The notes under the pieces: model-generated
Databases searched by the model: none
What the model was told of the DNA's origin: nothing
The model's input: the letters and a program-made list of their open reading frames with translations, nothing else
Translations under genes and position numbers: made by a program
Shown here: positions 29,896 to 39,151 of the stretch, piece after piece
Position numbering within the stretch: the first letter of the stretch is position 1
Layout of the letters: the number at the start of each line of letters is the position of its first letter
Assembly (NCBI RefSeq): GCF_003290125.1
Contig: NZ_QMKH01000001.1
Location: 558,001-622,000, forward strand
Origin: Microvirga flavescens
GTDB taxonomy: Bacteria > Pseudomonadota > Alphaproteobacteria > Rhizobiales > Beijerinckiaceae
DNA length: 64,000 bases
Direction: 5' to 3'

Positions 29896-30321
29896 TTATG
29901 CCGAACGATCTTCCGGCTGGGACGCCTCGGCCGAATCCGCCAGCGTTGTCACCAGCTGGACGATGCTCTTGCGGACCTTGGCGTTCTTGATCGAGGCGAA
30001 GGTGCGGATCAGGTGAAGTCCCTCGGGTGTCGACATGACTTCCGAGGCGTAGGAAGGGGCTTCCTCCTCGGCGAAGCCGGGGTTGCCGCGGCCGCTGCGG
30101 ATGCCGTTGAAGAAGAAGGGGATCTCGACGCCGAGGATGGTGGCGATGTCGACGAGGCGGCCGACGCTGATGCGGTTGGTGCCCTTCTCGTATTTCTGAA
30201 CCTGTTGAAACGTCAGACCCAGCATCTCTCCGAGCTTTTCCTGGCTCATGCCGATTGACATTCGGCGCATCCGTACGCGGCTGCCGATTTCCTTGTCGAT
30301 CGTGCTGGTCGATTTCTTCAT
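29896..30321 (-). CDS. praR: XRE-family regulator of the PraR/PhrR type
   Basis: 141 residues: helix-turn-helix at about 12-66 (GSRVRMRRMSIGMSQEKLGEMLGLTFQQVQKYEKGTNRI split over helices) and a C-terminal helical domain. Sequence and position between lnt (actA) and metK match PhrR/PraR, which in Sinorhizobium, Rhizobium and Azorhizobium respond to acid or repress quorum-sensing and biofilm genes. The assignment is by resemblance and context. Overlaps nothing, with 57 bases to lnt. Confidence 0.82.
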   Translation of the reverse strand: MKKSTSTIDKEIGSRVRMRRMSIGMSQEKLGEMLGLTFQQVQKYEKGTNRISVGRLVDIATILGVEIPFFFNGIRSGRGNPGFAEEEAPSYASEVMSTPEGLHLIRTFASIKNAKVRKSIVQLVTTLADSAEASQPEDRSA

Positions 30322-30378
30322 GGCTTCAGCTTCTCCTCGCCGGCACGCCTGACGTCCGGGTCAATCCCCTAAGGTGTT

Positions 30379-31983
30379 TTAGAAATTGCGCCGCCGTCGA
30401 TACACGACAGGCGTTATGCAGCAGACCATAAGCGTAACAGTTAAAATCAGCAGGCTGTACCCTCTATAAACAGAGGGGGGAATTGCAAGGGGTAAATGCG
30501 CGTCTAGGACGCCTTCGGTTCCCAAAGGTAAACTTTTGACGATCCTCCCATAGGGATCGACGACGGCGGAGATGCCGGTATTGGCTGCACGGATCAGAGG
30601 AATACCTTCCTCGACAGCCCGCAGTCGGGCCTGGGCGAAGTGCTGATAGGGGCCCGGTGTCATACCGAACCAGGCATCGTTGGTGACGTTCAGGATCACG
30701 TCCGGGCGGGGGCCATCGGGCAGGATCTCGCCGGGAAAGATCGCCTCATAACAAATGGTTGCGGCCACCGCCGGGAGCCCCGGAACACTCAGGACACCCC
30801 GTTCCGCGCTCGGCTCGAAACCGCCGGGAATGTTCACGAACTGCCGCAGGCCCACCATGCGGATCAACTGGTCGAGGAAGCGAGGAACATATTCCCCGAA
30901 CGGGACGAGGTGGACCTTGTCGTAAACCCCTAGGATGGAACCCCGATTCCCGATCACCAGAATGCTGTTGAAAAACTTCCCAACCGCTTCGCCCGGCAGG
31001 GGATCGTCCATCCGCGCCGCGCCGGTGATGAGCGTGGAGCCCGGGCGCAGCAGTGCGGCAATTTGCGCCAGGGATTCGGGGTCGCGGTGAATCAGGAAAG
31101 GAAAGGCTGATTCGGGCCAGATCAGGTGGGTCGCATTCTCCAGCCTGGTCCCGTTCTCGCCGGGACCGGCGCTGAACGACAAGTAGCGCCGCATGATGGC
31201 TTCGCGGTTCCGCGGGTTGAACTTGGCGTCCTGCGGCAGGTTCGGCTGCATGATTCGCAAGGCCACGTTCGGTACGCTCGGCATGGGATCGGCGGGAATC
31301 CGCAAGGCCCCGAAGATCGCCATGACGCCGAGCGCCAGCGCCGCCAGCGCGGGCGAAAGCCAGCGTTCGCGTGAACTGCGCCCCGTCCAGAGGGTCGCCG
31401 GGGCCGCGCCGATGAGCACGGCGAGGACCGTCAGACCGTAGAGGCCGAGAATCGAGGCGCTCTGCATCAGCCAGAGATTCTGCCCGAGCGCCATGCCGGG
31501 GTTGTTCCAGGGAAAGCCCGTGAAGAGGTGGCCGCGCAGCCACTCGCTCACCGTCAGGCCTAAGGCCAAGGCGAGAATGCGCGCGCCGCCCGTGGTCCAG
31601 ATCAACCGCGCGAGGGCGAAGCCGAAGGCGGTGAAGAAGGCGAGAAGGGCGGGAAGGCCGAGAACGCCGAAGGGCAAGGCCCAGGCGAACTGGTCCGCCT
31701 CCACCAGGAAGGCCGCGCCGAGCCACCAGAGCCCGGCGACGAAGTAGCCGAATCCCCAGAACCAGCCGATGACGGCCGCCGCGCGAAGGCCCTTCCTGTC
31801 GAAGGCGATCCTGGCGTCGCCGCAGCCGTCGAGGAGCCAGACGGCTGGCGTCAGGGAGAGAAAAAGGGCGGGCAGAAACCCGAAGGGCGGCATGGCGAGA
31901 GCGCCGATGGCCCCCGCCGCGAAGGCGGTGAGCCACCGCCGCCATCCCGTGAGGCGGATGACGCGGTCGATCAGGTTGGTCAT
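30379..31983 (-). CDS. lnt: Apolipoprotein N-acyltransferase
   Basis: Adds the third acyl chain to lipoproteins in the inner membrane. 534 residues: six to eight N-terminal hydrophobic helices, then a periplasmic nitrilase domain with the Glu-Lys-Cys triad in [20 protein letters not shown] and [10 protein letters not shown]. Its ATG overlaps the stop of the CBS-domain gene (ATGA). Confidence 0.95.
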   Translation of the reverse strand: MTNLIDRVIRLTGWRRWLTAFAAGAIGALAMPPFGFLPALFLSLTPAVWLLDGCGDARIAFDRKGLRAAAVIGWFWGFGYFVAGLWWLGAAFLVEADQFAWALPFGVLGLPALLAFFTAFGFALARLIWTTGGARILALALGLTVSEWLRGHLFTGFPWNNPGMALGQNLWLMQSASILGLYGLTVLAVLIGAAPATLWTGRSSRERWLSPALAALALGVMAIFGALRIPADPMPSVPNVALRIMQPNLPQDAKFNPRNREAIMRRYLSFSAGPGENGTRLENATHLIWPESAFPFLIHRDPESLAQIAALLRPGSTLITGAARMDDPLPGEAVGKFFNSILVIGNRGSILGVYDKVHLVPFGEYVPRFLDQLIRMVGLRQFVNIPGGFEPSAERGVLSVPGLPAVAATICYEAIFPGEILPDGPRPDVILNVTNDAWFGMTPGPYQHFAQARLRAVEEGIPLIRAANTGISAVVDPYGRIVKSLPLGTEGVLDAHLPLAIPPSVYRGYSLLILTVTLMVCCITPVVYRRRRNF

Positions 31984-33032
31984 TCGGCGGCTGTGCTTTC
32001 CGGAGGCGGCGGATTGGCCGGAACCGGTGCGTCCCCGCCATTGCCGTTGCCGTTCGAGCCGGGGTCCCGGCGGTGGATTCGCACCCGTTTCAGGCGGCGC
32101 GGATCGGCGTCCAGCACCTCGAATTCGAGGGAGCCCGGACCCGCGATCAGTTCGCCCCTTAAGGGCACGCGCCCGGCAAGGGTCACGATGAAGCCGCCGA
32201 TGGTGTCGATGTCCTCGGCATCCTCTTCCCCGGTCAGGTCGACACCGAGGGCTTCCTTGATCTCGTCGAGACTGGCGCGGGCATCGGCAGTGAAGGTGCC
32301 GTCGGCCCCGGGCGTGATGGCGAGCGTGGTGGCATCGTCATGCTCGTCCTCGATGTCACCGACGACCATTTCCACGAGGTCCTCGATGGAGACGAGGCCG
32401 TCCGTGCCGCCGTATTCGTCGATGACGAGGGCCATGTGGGTTCGCGTCGCCTGCATCCGCACGAGCAGGTCGAGGGCCGGCATGGAGCGCGGCACGAAGA
32501 GTACCGGGCGCAGGATCTGCGCAGCGGAAAGCGTTATGGCCAGATCGACCCGGATCAGGCTCGGCGCGGCGGGCGCGCTCTCCTCCACGGCCTTGCGGCG
32601 GCGGCTCGGGCGGGCGTCCGAGCGGGCGGCGATGTAGTCCAGGAAGTCCCGGATGTGGATCATGCCCTTCGGATCGTCCAGGGTTTCCCCGTAGACAGGC
32701 AGGCGCGAATGGCCCGCCGTGCGGAACAGGTTGAGCAGATCGCCGAGATTGGTGTCCGAAGCCACGGCCACGATGTCCGCGCGCGGCACCATCACGTCGT
32801 CGACGCGAAGACGGTGGAAGCCTAGCACGTTTTTCAGCATCGCCCGTTCCTGGGGCGAAAAATCCGCATCCTCCACCGCTTCGGAAAGAGCGTCTTCCAG
32901 ATCGTGGCGGATGGATTCCCGCTGCTTCAGGCCGAGCCGGGAGAGGAGGCGGTCATACCAATGGTCGCGAACACCCTCGGTTTCCGGCGTGGACCGGACC
33001 GGGCGTTCGTTGCGACTTCGATCGTCATTCAT
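31980..33032 (-). CDS. CBS-domain protein of the CorC/HlyC (TlyC) family
   Basis: 350 residues. Two CBS domains ([21 protein letters not shown]... and ...[26 protein letters not shown]) and a C-terminal CorC_HlyC transporter-associated domain; N- and C-terminal tails are charged or Pro/Asn-rich. Related to magnesium/cobalt efflux factor YbeX, which sits in the same ybeZ-ybeY-ybeX-lnt order in E. coli. Here it links ribosome quality factors with lnt. The name hemolysin is historic; no haemolytic role is implied. Confidence 0.92.
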   Translation of the reverse strand: MNDDRSRNERPVRSTPETEGVRDHWYDRLLSRLGLKQRESIRHDLEDALSEAVEDADFSPQERAMLKNVLGFHRLRVDDVMVPRADIVAVASDTNLGDLLNLFRTAGHSRLPVYGETLDDPKGMIHIRDFLDYIAARSDARPSRRRKAVEESAPAAPSLIRVDLAITLSAAQILRPVLFVPRSMPALDLLVRMQATRTHMALVIDEYGGTDGLVSIEDLVEMVVGDIEDEHDDATTLAITPGADGTFTADARASLDEIKEALGVDLTGEEDAEDIDTIGGFIVTLAGRVPLRGELIAGPGSLEFEVLDADPRRLKRVRIHRRDPGSNGNGNGGDAPVPANPPPPESTAAE

Positions 33033-33063
33033 TGCGGTTGAGTTTCAGCCGAACGGTTCGCGT

Positions 33064-33555
33064 TCAGGCTGCCATATCACGGTAAGGGTCGTCGATGCCG
33101 AGTGTGGCCAACGCCTTTACCTCCAGGGCTTCCATGATCTGCGCATCCTCCTCGACCTCGTGGTCGTAGCCGAGAAGATGCAGCACACCGTGAACAATCA
33201 AATGGGCGTAATGATGGGCAAGGGGTTTGGCTTCCGCCTCCGCCTCCCGCACCAAGGTTTCGTAGGCTAAGGCAATATCGCCGAGATGGCGAGGGCCAAA
33301 ATTCCCACCGTCGAAACCCTCAGGCGGTTCGGGAGCCGGAAACGACAGCACGTTGGTGGGCTTGTCCTTGCCCCGGAAATCGCGATTCAGCTCCTGAACC
33401 CGTGCATCGTCGGCAAGAAGCAGGCTGATCTCGAAGTCCTTGTCCGCCACGCCGGCGACGGAGGCTGCCGCCTCGCCGGCTTTGGCTGCAAGGGCCTCCG
33501 CTTCGGGGAGGCTCTCCCAGCCGCCGCCCTCCGCCAAAATGTCGAACTCAATCAC
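33064..33555 (-). CDS. ybeY: Endoribonuclease YbeY
   Basis: Zinc-dependent RNase for 16S rRNA maturation and ribosome quality control. 163 residues with the HGVLHLLGYDH metal motif, i.e. HxxxHxxxxxH, near residues 126-136. It starts inside the stop of phoH (ATGA overlap), so the two are coupled. Confidence 0.95.
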   Translation of the reverse strand: MIEFDILAEGGGWESLPEAEALAAKAGEAAASVAGVADKDFEISLLLADDARVQELNRDFRGKDKPTNVLSFPAPEPPEGFDGGNFGPRHLGDIALAYETLVREAEAEAKPLAHHYAHLIVHGVLHLLGYDHEVEEDAQIMEALEVKALATLGIDDPYRDMAA

Positions 33556-34661
33556 GTCCTTCGGTCCTGCATGCGCTCCGGCAGACCCTGGCCCGCCCGG
33601 TGGGCATCCTCATAAGCCGTCACGATGCGGCGCACCAGATCGTGGCGCACCACGTCCTGCTCCTTGAAGGTGACGCGGCCGATGCCCTCCACCCCCTCGA
33701 GGATGCGCACGGCTTCCACGAGGCCCGACTTCTGGCCGGGGGGAAGGTCGATCTGGGTGGGATCGCCGGTGATGATCATGCGCGACCCTTCGCCGAGGCG
33801 GGTCAGAAACATCTTCATCTGCATGGAAGTGGTGTTCTGCGCTTCGTCGAGCAAGACGACCGCGTTGGTGAGCGTGCGTCCGCGCATGAAGGCAAGCGGC
33901 GCGATCTCGATCATGCCGGTCTGCAGGCCCCTATCGACGAAACGCGCCTCCATGAAGTCGTAGAGGGCGTCGTAGATCGGGCGAAGATAGGGATCGACCT
34001 TCTCGCGCATGTCGCCGGGCAGGAAGCCGAGCCGTTCGCCCGCCTCCACGGCGGGGCGGGAGAGAATGAGCCGCTCCGCCTTGCCCTGTTCGAGCAGCGA
34101 GACCGCGTGGCCGACGGCGAGCCAGGTCTTGCCGGTGCCGGCGGGGCCTTCGGCGAAGACCAGCTCATGCTGCTTGAGCGCCTTGATGTAGGCGTTCTGC
34201 GCCGTGTTGCGGGCGCGCACCGCCCCGCGCTTGCGGGTGGCGATGTGGTCGAAGGCGGTGAGGCCGGGGATGGTCGGCTCCTCGGCGGGAAAGAGCGACC
34301 CTTGCAGGGTGCTTTCCTGAATCGCCCCATCCACGTCGCCGGGGGAGAGCATGGCGCTCTGGCGGGCCTGCTCATAGAGGGCTTCGAGAACGCGCCGCGC
34401 CTGCTCGGTCGATTCGGGCGAGCCCTTCAGGGTCACCCGGTTGCCGGTGGCGATGGCGACGACCCCGAGGCGACGCTCGAGATGGGCGAGGTTCTGGTCG
34501 TATTGGCCGAAAACAAGCCCCGCGAGGCGGTTGTCTTCGAAGGTCAGGATGATCTCGGCCTCTTCGTCTACGCCGGGGTGGAAATCCGAGGTGTTCCGAC
34601 CCTTCTGCGCTCGTGCGGTCACGCTGTCCGCTGGCCTCAAATGACGTCTCCCCTCAAGCAT
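33552..34661 (-). CDS. PhoH-family ATPase (YbeZ)
   Basis: PhoH-like ATPase that works with YbeY. Walker A GPAGTGKTW and Walker B VVLLDEAQN are present, with an N-terminal KH-like segment (YDQNLAHLERRLGV). The start is unsure: the ATG at 34661 lies inside a family A repeat, whereas a TTG at 34640 has GAGGGGAGA five bases upstream. From 34661 the protein has 369 residues. Both starts keep the whole ATPase. Confidence 0.9.
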   Translation of the reverse strand: MLEGRRHLRPADSVTARAQKGRNTSDFHPGVDEEAEIILTFEDNRLAGLVFGQYDQNLAHLERRLGVVAIATGNRVTLKGSPESTEQARRVLEALYEQARQSAMLSPGDVDGAIQESTLQGSLFPAEEPTIPGLTAFDHIATRKRGAVRARNTAQNAYIKALKQHELVFAEGPAGTGKTWLAVGHAVSLLEQGKAERLILSRPAVEAGERLGFLPGDMREKVDPYLRPIYDALYDFMEARFVDRGLQTGMIEIAPLAFMRGRTLTNAVVLLDEAQNTTSMQMKMFLTRLGEGSRMIITGDPTQIDLPPGQKSGLVEAVRILEGVEGIGRVTFKEQDVVRHDLVRRIVTAYEDAHRAGQGLPERMQDRRT

Positions 34662-34701
34662 GATCCGGTGAAGTGGGTACCGGTTCACCGCCAGATCATG
34701 C
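34657..34701. repeat. 45-bp palindromic repeat, family A copy 5
   Basis: Bounded by AGCATGATC and GATCATGC, inner CGGTGAA/TTCACCG pair. Identical over 45 bases to the next copy at 34718. It contains a possible start codon of phoH. Confidence 0.9.
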
Positions 34702-34717
34702 GACAAAACCATCTCAG

Positions 34718-34762
34718 AGCATGATCCGGTGAAGTGGGTACCGGTTCACCGCCAGATCATGC
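34718..34762. repeat. 45-bp palindromic repeat, family A copy 6
   Basis: Exact duplicate of the 34657-34701 copy in the same orientation, 61 bases further on, placed between miaB and phoH. The perfect identity points to a recent tandem duplication of the element. Confidence 0.9.
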
Positions 34763-34773
34763 AGCCACTCGAT

Positions 34774-36132
34774 TCAAGCGGCCTCACGGCCGCCATGCCC
34801 GATCAACTCCCCGAACAGACTGTTCGAGCTCTTCCCGGTGATTCGGACCGTCACCACCTCGCCGATCTTCACGGCCTCGCTTTCGATCTGCACGGGTTGC
34901 AGATAGGGCGACTTGCCGTTGATCTGGCCCGGGTGGCGTCCCGGCTTCTCCAGAAGAACGTCCAGAGTCTGACCGACGGTTCCCAGATTGAAAGCCTGTC
35001 GTTGGGTTTCCAACAGGTTTTGCAAGCGGGCGAGGCGTTCGACCTTCACGGGCTCGGGAACCTGCACGTCATGCTCCGCCGCCGGCGTGCCGGGGCGCGG
35101 GCTGTATTTGAAGGAGAACGTGCTGGCAAAGCCGATATCGGCCACGAGCCGCATGGTGTCCTCGAAATCCTGATCCGTCTCGCCGGGGAAGCCGACGATG
35201 AAATCGGAGGACAGTGCGATATCGGGCCGCGCCTGCCGAATGCGCTCGATCAGGCGGCGATATTCGTCGCCGGTGTGCTTGCGGTTCATCAGGTCGAGAA
35301 TGCGGTCGGACCCGGACTGCACCGGCAGGTGAAGATACGGCATCAGCGCGGGCAGGTCGCGATGGGCGGCAATCAGCTCCTCGTCCATGTCGCGCGGATG
35401 GCTCGTGGTGTAGCGCAGTCGCACGATGCCGGGAATTTCGGCAAGGCGATGCAGGAGACGCCCGAGGGACCACACTGACCCGTCCGCCGCTTCGCCGTGA
35501 AAGGCATTCACGTTCTGGCCGATCACGGTGAGCTCGCGCACGCCCGCATCGGCAAGACGCATCGCCTCATCGAGAATCTTCGCCACCGGGCGCGAGACTT
35601 CCGCGCCGCGCGTGTAGGGCACGACGCAGAAGGTGCAGAACTTGTCGCAGCCTTCCTGAATGGTGAGGAAGGCCGACACGCCCCGGCTCAGGGTCTTGGC
35701 CTTGGTCGGCGCGGGCAGGTGGTCGAACTTGTCCTCGATGGGGAACTCGGTGTCGACGATGCGCTCGGCGCGCGGGCGCTTCAAAAGATCCGGCAGGCGG
35801 TGGTAGTTCTGCGGGCCGACGACCACGTCCACGGCGGATTGGCGGCGCAGGATCTCCTTGCCCTCGGCCTGCGCAACGCAGCCCGCGACCACGATTTTCG
35901 TCTCGTGCCCTTGCGCCTCGCGCTCTTCCTTGAGCTCGCGCACGCGCCCAAGCTCGGAATAGACCTTCTCGGCGGCCTTCTCGCGGATGTGGCAGGTGTT
36001 GAGGATGACGAGATCCGCCTCCTCCATCGCCTTCGTCTCGGCATAGCCTTCGCCCGCCAGCATGTCCGCCATGCGCTCGGCGTCATAGACGTTCATCTGG
36101 CAGCCATAGGATTTGACGAAGACTTTTTTCAC
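34774..36132 (-). CDS. miaB: tRNA-2-methylthio-N6-dimethylallyladenosine synthase
   Basis: Radical-SAM methylthiotransferase for A37 of tRNAs. From the GTG at 36132 ([13 protein letters not shown]) the protein is 452 residues. Cys11, Cys47 and Cys85 bind the auxiliary Fe-S cluster; Cys162, Cys166 and Cys169 in GCDKFCTFC bind the radical-SAM cluster; the C-terminal TRAM domain follows. A longer frame upstream has no similarity. Confidence 0.95.
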   Translation of the reverse strand: MKKVFVKSYGCQMNVYDAERMADMLAGEGYAETKAMEEADLVILNTCHIREKAAEKVYSELGRVRELKEEREAQGHETKIVVAGCVAQAEGKEILRRQSAVDVVVGPQNYHRLPDLLKRPRAERIVDTEFPIEDKFDHLPAPTKAKTLSRGVSAFLTIQEGCDKFCTFCVVPYTRGAEVSRPVAKILDEAMRLADAGVRELTVIGQNVNAFHGEAADGSVWSLGRLLHRLAEIPGIVRLRYTTSHPRDMDEELIAAHRDLPALMPYLHLPVQSGSDRILDLMNRKHTGDEYRRLIERIRQARPDIALSSDFIVGFPGETDQDFEDTMRLVADIGFASTFSFKYSPRPGTPAAEHDVQVPEPVKVERLARLQNLLETQRQAFNLGTVGQTLDVLLEKPGRHPGQINGKSPYLQPVQIESEAVKIGEVVTVRITGKSSNSLFGELIGHGGREAA

Positions 36133-36212
36133 GCGTCGGCCTGTCTGGAATTTTGGAATGAGAACGTCTTTTAAGCGGTTTGTGGCGCCAAGAGAATAGG
36201 AGCCTTTTGGGG

Positions 36213-36875
36213 TCAGTTGGGTCGGTTCAGCTTCCAGCCCTGGTCCGTTCGAACGGCATCGGCGTCCTGCTCCAGCTCGGGGTCCGATACCGACACAATC
36301 CTCACCTTCAGCCTGATCCGGTCGTTGCTCTCCCACCCCGCGAATTCCCAATACTCCAAGGATCGCCCTCTCGGTGCGAGATAGCGGAACACTTCTCTTG
36401 AGGCATCGGGAGCGTATGACCAGATTGTCACGTCGTAAGGCTCCAACGACTCGCCATGAGCGTAGTCGGGGCCCGCGGAAACGAACCATCTGCCATCGGG
36501 CGAGAACTCGGGCAGGGTTTCCAGAAGCAAGGCCTGTCCCGTTTTCGTACTGACAATGATCCCGCCACTGCCCTCATAGAGACGATATCCCACAACGTAG
36601 GCTTGGAGCGCAGGGATGTGGGCGCGCAGATCGTAGATCACGCATTCGCCGGCATCATCGCCCAGGCAGGCCTTCTCGTTCCCGACCAAAGTTTTGGTTT
36701 CGCCGTTCTCAAGCTTCAAATGCAGGCGATCACCTTCTCGATGAGCCGTTCCCACGAGAGCCTTGAGGCAATCCGCTTCGGCCTCGCAACGAACCGAATC
36801 CTTTGTCCAGGATTCGGGTGCGGCAACGGCCGAACCGCTCAGCAACAGCATGATCGCCATCACATAACGCAACAT
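36213..36875 (-). CDS. Unknown exported protein
   Basis: 220 residues. Signal peptide 1-19 ([13 protein letters not shown]). Cysteines 30, 36, 70 and 78 could form two disulfides. [12 protein letters not shown] (about 125-136) resembles one blade of a beta-propeller, but there is only one such motif. I do not recognise the family. It sits between miaB and the ribH2 riboswitch where other rhizobia have miaB directly next to plsC, so it may be an insertion. Expression is on the minus strand. Confidence 0.65.
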   Translation of the reverse strand: MLRYVMAIMLLLSGSAVAAPESWTKDSVRCEAEADCLKALVGTAHREGDRLHLKLENGETKTLVGNEKACLGDDAGECVIYDLRAHIPALQAYVVGYRLYEGSGGIIVSTKTGQALLLETLPEFSPDGRWFVSAGPDYAHGESLEPYDVTIWSYAPDASREVFRYLAPRGRSLEYWEFAGWESNDRIRLKVRIVSVSDPELEQDADAVRTDQGWKLNRPN

Positions 36876-37035
36876 TGTCAGCCTCCCCTTCGGACGTTTT
36901 AAGACTTTTGCGAAGGCAAGAATAGCGTGTCGGCGGTTAGAGCGGCGTGTCGGTGTCGATCGTACCGATAAACCCTTATTGCCAAAGCCCTCGCCGCGAC
37001 CTTAACTGCACACGCTCACCCGCCGGGTGAGTGAT

Positions 37036-37179
37036 GATCTCAGGGCGGGGTGAAAGTCCCCACCGGCGGTGATGGGGCCTTAAGCCCTTAAGCCCGCGAG
37101 CGCTTTTCGTTTTCGCGAGAAGGTCAGCAGATTCGGTGCGATTCCGAAGCCGACGGTGATAGTCCGGATGAAAGAGATC
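37036..37179 (+). promoter_or_regulatory. FMN riboswitch (RFN element) upstream of ribH2
   Basis: Conserved RFN blocks occur in order: TCAGGGCGGGGTGAAAGTCC, CACCGGCGGT, AGCCCGCGAGC, GGTCAGCAGATTCGGTG, CCGAAGCCGACGGT and ATAGTCCGGATGAAAGAGA. Paired helices P1-P6 can be drawn between these. FMN binding should lower expression of the downstream lumazine synthase. Confidence 0.95.
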
Positions 37180-37214
37180 GGTCGTAGCGAAGCCGCGCTT
37201 CTCAGCGCGCCGTC

Positions 37215-37262
37215 GCCGCTTCCGTTTGCCCTGATTCATGGTCTGGCAAAAAAGGAAAGCCA
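37215..37262 (+). promoter_or_regulatory. Probable riboswitch expression platform hiding the ribH2 Shine-Dalgarno
   Basis: GCTTCC and TTTGCC (37218-37230) can pair with GGCAAA (37245-37250) and GGAA-GC (37254-37260). This hairpin covers AAAGGA, the ribosome binding site of the GTG at 37265. It suggests translational control, the usual mode of proteobacterial FMN riboswitches. Drawn by eye, not folded. Confidence 0.5.
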
Positions 37263-37264
37263 AC

Positions 37265-37735
37265 GTGAATCAGTTCACATCCCAACAGAAGAAAATCGCC
37301 TTCATTCAATCCTGCTGGCACAAGGACATTGTGGACCATTGCCGCGATTCTTTCATTGCGGCGATGAACGAGCGCGGCGTCGAACGCCGGTCCATCGATC
37401 TCTATGAGGTTCCCGGCGCATTCGAAATTCCGCTTCTCGCGAAAAGGCTCGCGAAGAGCGGCCTCTACGGCGCCATCGTCGCCTCGGGCCTTGTCGTCAA
37501 TGGCGGCATCTATCGACACGAATTCGTCGCGCAGGCGGTGATCTCCGGCCTCATGCAGGTTCAACTCGAAACGGAGGTTCCGGTGCTGTCGGCGGTTTTG
37601 ACGCCACAGCAGTTTCACGAGCACGCCGTGCATCACGATTTCTTCGCCGGTCATTTCGAAGTGAAGGGCCGCGAAGCCGCGGCGGCGTGCCTTGCGATAA
37701 CACACGCTCCTTACGCATTGCCTTTGGCGCATTGA
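37265..37735 (+). CDS. ribH2: 6,7-dimethyl-8-ribityllumazine synthase, type II (RibH2)
   Basis: Penultimate step of riboflavin synthesis. 156 residues. The GTG at 37265 (VNQFTSQQKKIAF) has AAAGGA eight bases upstream and matches the N-terminus of Brucella RibH2; an ATG at 37238 in the same frame lies inside the predicted hairpin. DVPGAYEIP-like YEVPGAFEIP, GGIYRHEFV and MQVQLETEVPVLSAVLTP identify the decameric type II enzyme. It is separate from other rib genes. Confidence 0.92.
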   Translation: MNQFTSQQKKIAFIQSCWHKDIVDHCRDSFIAAMNERGVERRSIDLYEVPGAFEIPLLAKRLAKSGLYGAIVASGLVVNGGIYRHEFVAQAVISGLMQVQLETEVPVLSAVLTPQQFHEHAVHHDFFAGHFEVKGREAAAACLAITHAPYALPLAH

Positions 37736-37742
37736 ACCGGTG

Positions 37743-37767
37743 GGGGACCGTTACAACGGCGGTCCCC
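37743..37767 (+). terminator. Possible terminator after ribH2
   Basis: GGGGACCG/CGGTCCCC stem with a nine-base loop between the convergent ribH2 and plsC. A U-tract is missing, so this is a weak call. Confidence 0.35.
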
Positions 37768-37774
37768 GCCCCCT

Positions 37775-38548
37775 TCACCCCTCGCGATGAATCGCGCGAC
37801 GCACGGCGGTCTCGGCGGCGGCGGTCGCTTCCTTGCGGTGGCCGTCGATGGGCACGGACGGGCCCCAGGTCACGACCACGTCGAGGGGGCCGCCGGTCAG
37901 CGCCTCCTTCAGGTGCGGCGCAAGCTCCATGTCGCCGTACCAGGCGATGAAGGGACGGTCCCGCCGCGTCACGGGCAGGCCGTTGCGGCGGGTATAGGCG
38001 ATGGCAAGCGGCTGCAAGTTGAGGGTTTCGATGGTCGGATCGCTTACCGCCGCCTGCGCCGCGCCGACGATGGAGGATCGGAACGGCAGAAGATGCGTGC
38101 CGTCTCCGGTGGTGCCCTCGGGAAATAGAACGATCACGTCGCCTTTGGCGAGGCGCTGCGCCACCGCGCCGTTGACTTCCGCCGTCGCCTTGCGGCGCTG
38201 CCGGTCGAGGAACACCGAGCGCTGGAGCTTCGCAAAAAGGCCGACCACAGGCCAGGTCGCCACTTCGGACTTGGCGATGAAGGAGAGCGGGCGCAGCGAG
38301 CCGACCACCGGAATGTCGAGCCAGGAGACGTGGTTGGAAAGAACCAGCGTCGCCTTGTTCTTGTCGGGCGGCGTGCCGCGCTCGATCACGCGGATGCCGA
38401 AAAGCGCCAGCAGCACACGATGAAACATCATCGGCACATGATGCAGGATCCGCCAGTTCAGGCGCAAAGACAGCATCTGCAGCGGAATGGCGACGGCGGC
38501 AAACAGCGCGAGAAGGAAAAGCCGCGCCGCGAAAAGAAAAACGGTCAC
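37775..38548 (-). CDS. 1-acyl-sn-glycerol-3-phosphate acyltransferase family (PlsC/OlsA-like)
   Basis: Membrane-bound acyltransferase of phospholipid or ornithine-lipid synthesis. 257 residues: an N-terminal hydrophobic helix, the HX4D motif NHVSWLD with His73 and Asp78, and FPEGTTGDG downstream. GTG start overlapping the fur stop (GTGA). Whether it is PlsC or the ornithine-lipid enzyme OlsA cannot be told from sequence alone. Confidence 0.88.
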   Translation of the reverse strand: MTVFLFAARLFLLALFAAVAIPLQMLSLRLNWRILHHVPMMFHRVLLALFGIRVIERGTPPDKNKATLVLSNHVSWLDIPVVGSLRPLSFIAKSEVATWPVVGLFAKLQRSVFLDRQRRKATAEVNGAVAQRLAKGDVIVLFPEGTTGDGTHLLPFRSSIVGAAQAAVSDPTIETLNLQPLAIAYTRRNGLPVTRRDRPFIAWYGDMELAPHLKEALTGGPLDVVVTWGPSVPIDGHRKEATAAAETAVRRAIHREG

Positions 38549-38997
38549 GCCTCGTCCTCGTCGATGGGAACGGCATAAAGCTCGAGGCGGTGATAGACCA
38601 CTTTGTAGCCGAGTTTCTTCGCGATCTCTGTCTGCAAGGCTTCGATCTCGTCCGACTGAAATTCGATTACGTCGCCGGTTTCGAGATTGATGAGGTGGTC
38701 ATGGTGCTCCCGCGCGGCCTGCTCGTAGCGCGAGCGCCCGTCGCGGAAATCGAGCCGCTCGATGATGCCTTGCGTTTCGAGAAGCTTCACCGTCCGGTAG
38801 ACGGTGGAGAGCGAGATGCGGTCGTCCACCACCACCGCGCGGCGATGCAGCTCCACCACGTCCGGGTGGTCGTCCGCCGCGTCGAGAATGCGCGCGATCA
38901 CGCGGCGTTGGCCGGTCATGCGCAGGCCCTTCTCGCGGCAGGCGCGCTCGATGGCGTCGGAACGCTTGTGTGTTTGTGCTCTGGACCGTGTTGCCAA
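38545..38997 (-). CDS. Fur-family metalloregulator (Fur/Mur)
   Basis: 150 residues. The TTG at 38997 was chosen because AAGGAGG lies five bases upstream; another TTG at 39033 starts inside a family E repeat and lacks a ribosome binding site. Winged helix (GLRMTGQRRVIARIL...ISLSTVYRTVKLL) and metal ligands HHDH at 98-101 are present; the CxxC pairs of enterobacterial Fur are absent, as in rhizobial Fur/Mur. In rhizobia this locus often encodes the manganese-responsive Mur. Its operon with plsC suggests joint expression. Confidence 0.88.
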   Translation of the reverse strand: MATRSRAQTHKRSDAIERACREKGLRMTGQRRVIARILDAADDHPDVVELHRRAVVVDDRISLSTVYRTVKLLETQGIIERLDFRDGRSRYEQAAREHHDHLINLETGDVIEFQSDEIEALQTEIAKKLGYKVVYHRLELYAVPIDEDEA

Positions 38998-39020
38998 GGT
39001 CGCCTCCTTGACCTGCTTAT

Positions 39021-39123
39021 AGAGTATTTTCAAGAAAAGTGGACACCACTTTTCGTGAAGAAAATGCGTTCAATCAAAGAGTTAGAGCTAAATTCCGATT
39101 CAGAATGATCGAATTTTGCTCTA
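39021..39123. repeat. 103-bp two-hairpin repeat, family E copy 2 (inverted)
   Basis: Reverse complement of the element at 23465-23567 with three mismatches over 103 bases. It lies between fur and rimI, where it probably forms part of the fur leader. A partial family A end (GATCATGATCCGG) follows at 39124-39138. Confidence 0.9.
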
Positions 39124-39151
39124 GATCATGATCCGGTTTCGTCGAATCAGG

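Noticed and set aside
36976-37263. 95-codon minus-strand frame
   Set aside because: Runs antisense through the FMN riboswitch; highly basic, no support.
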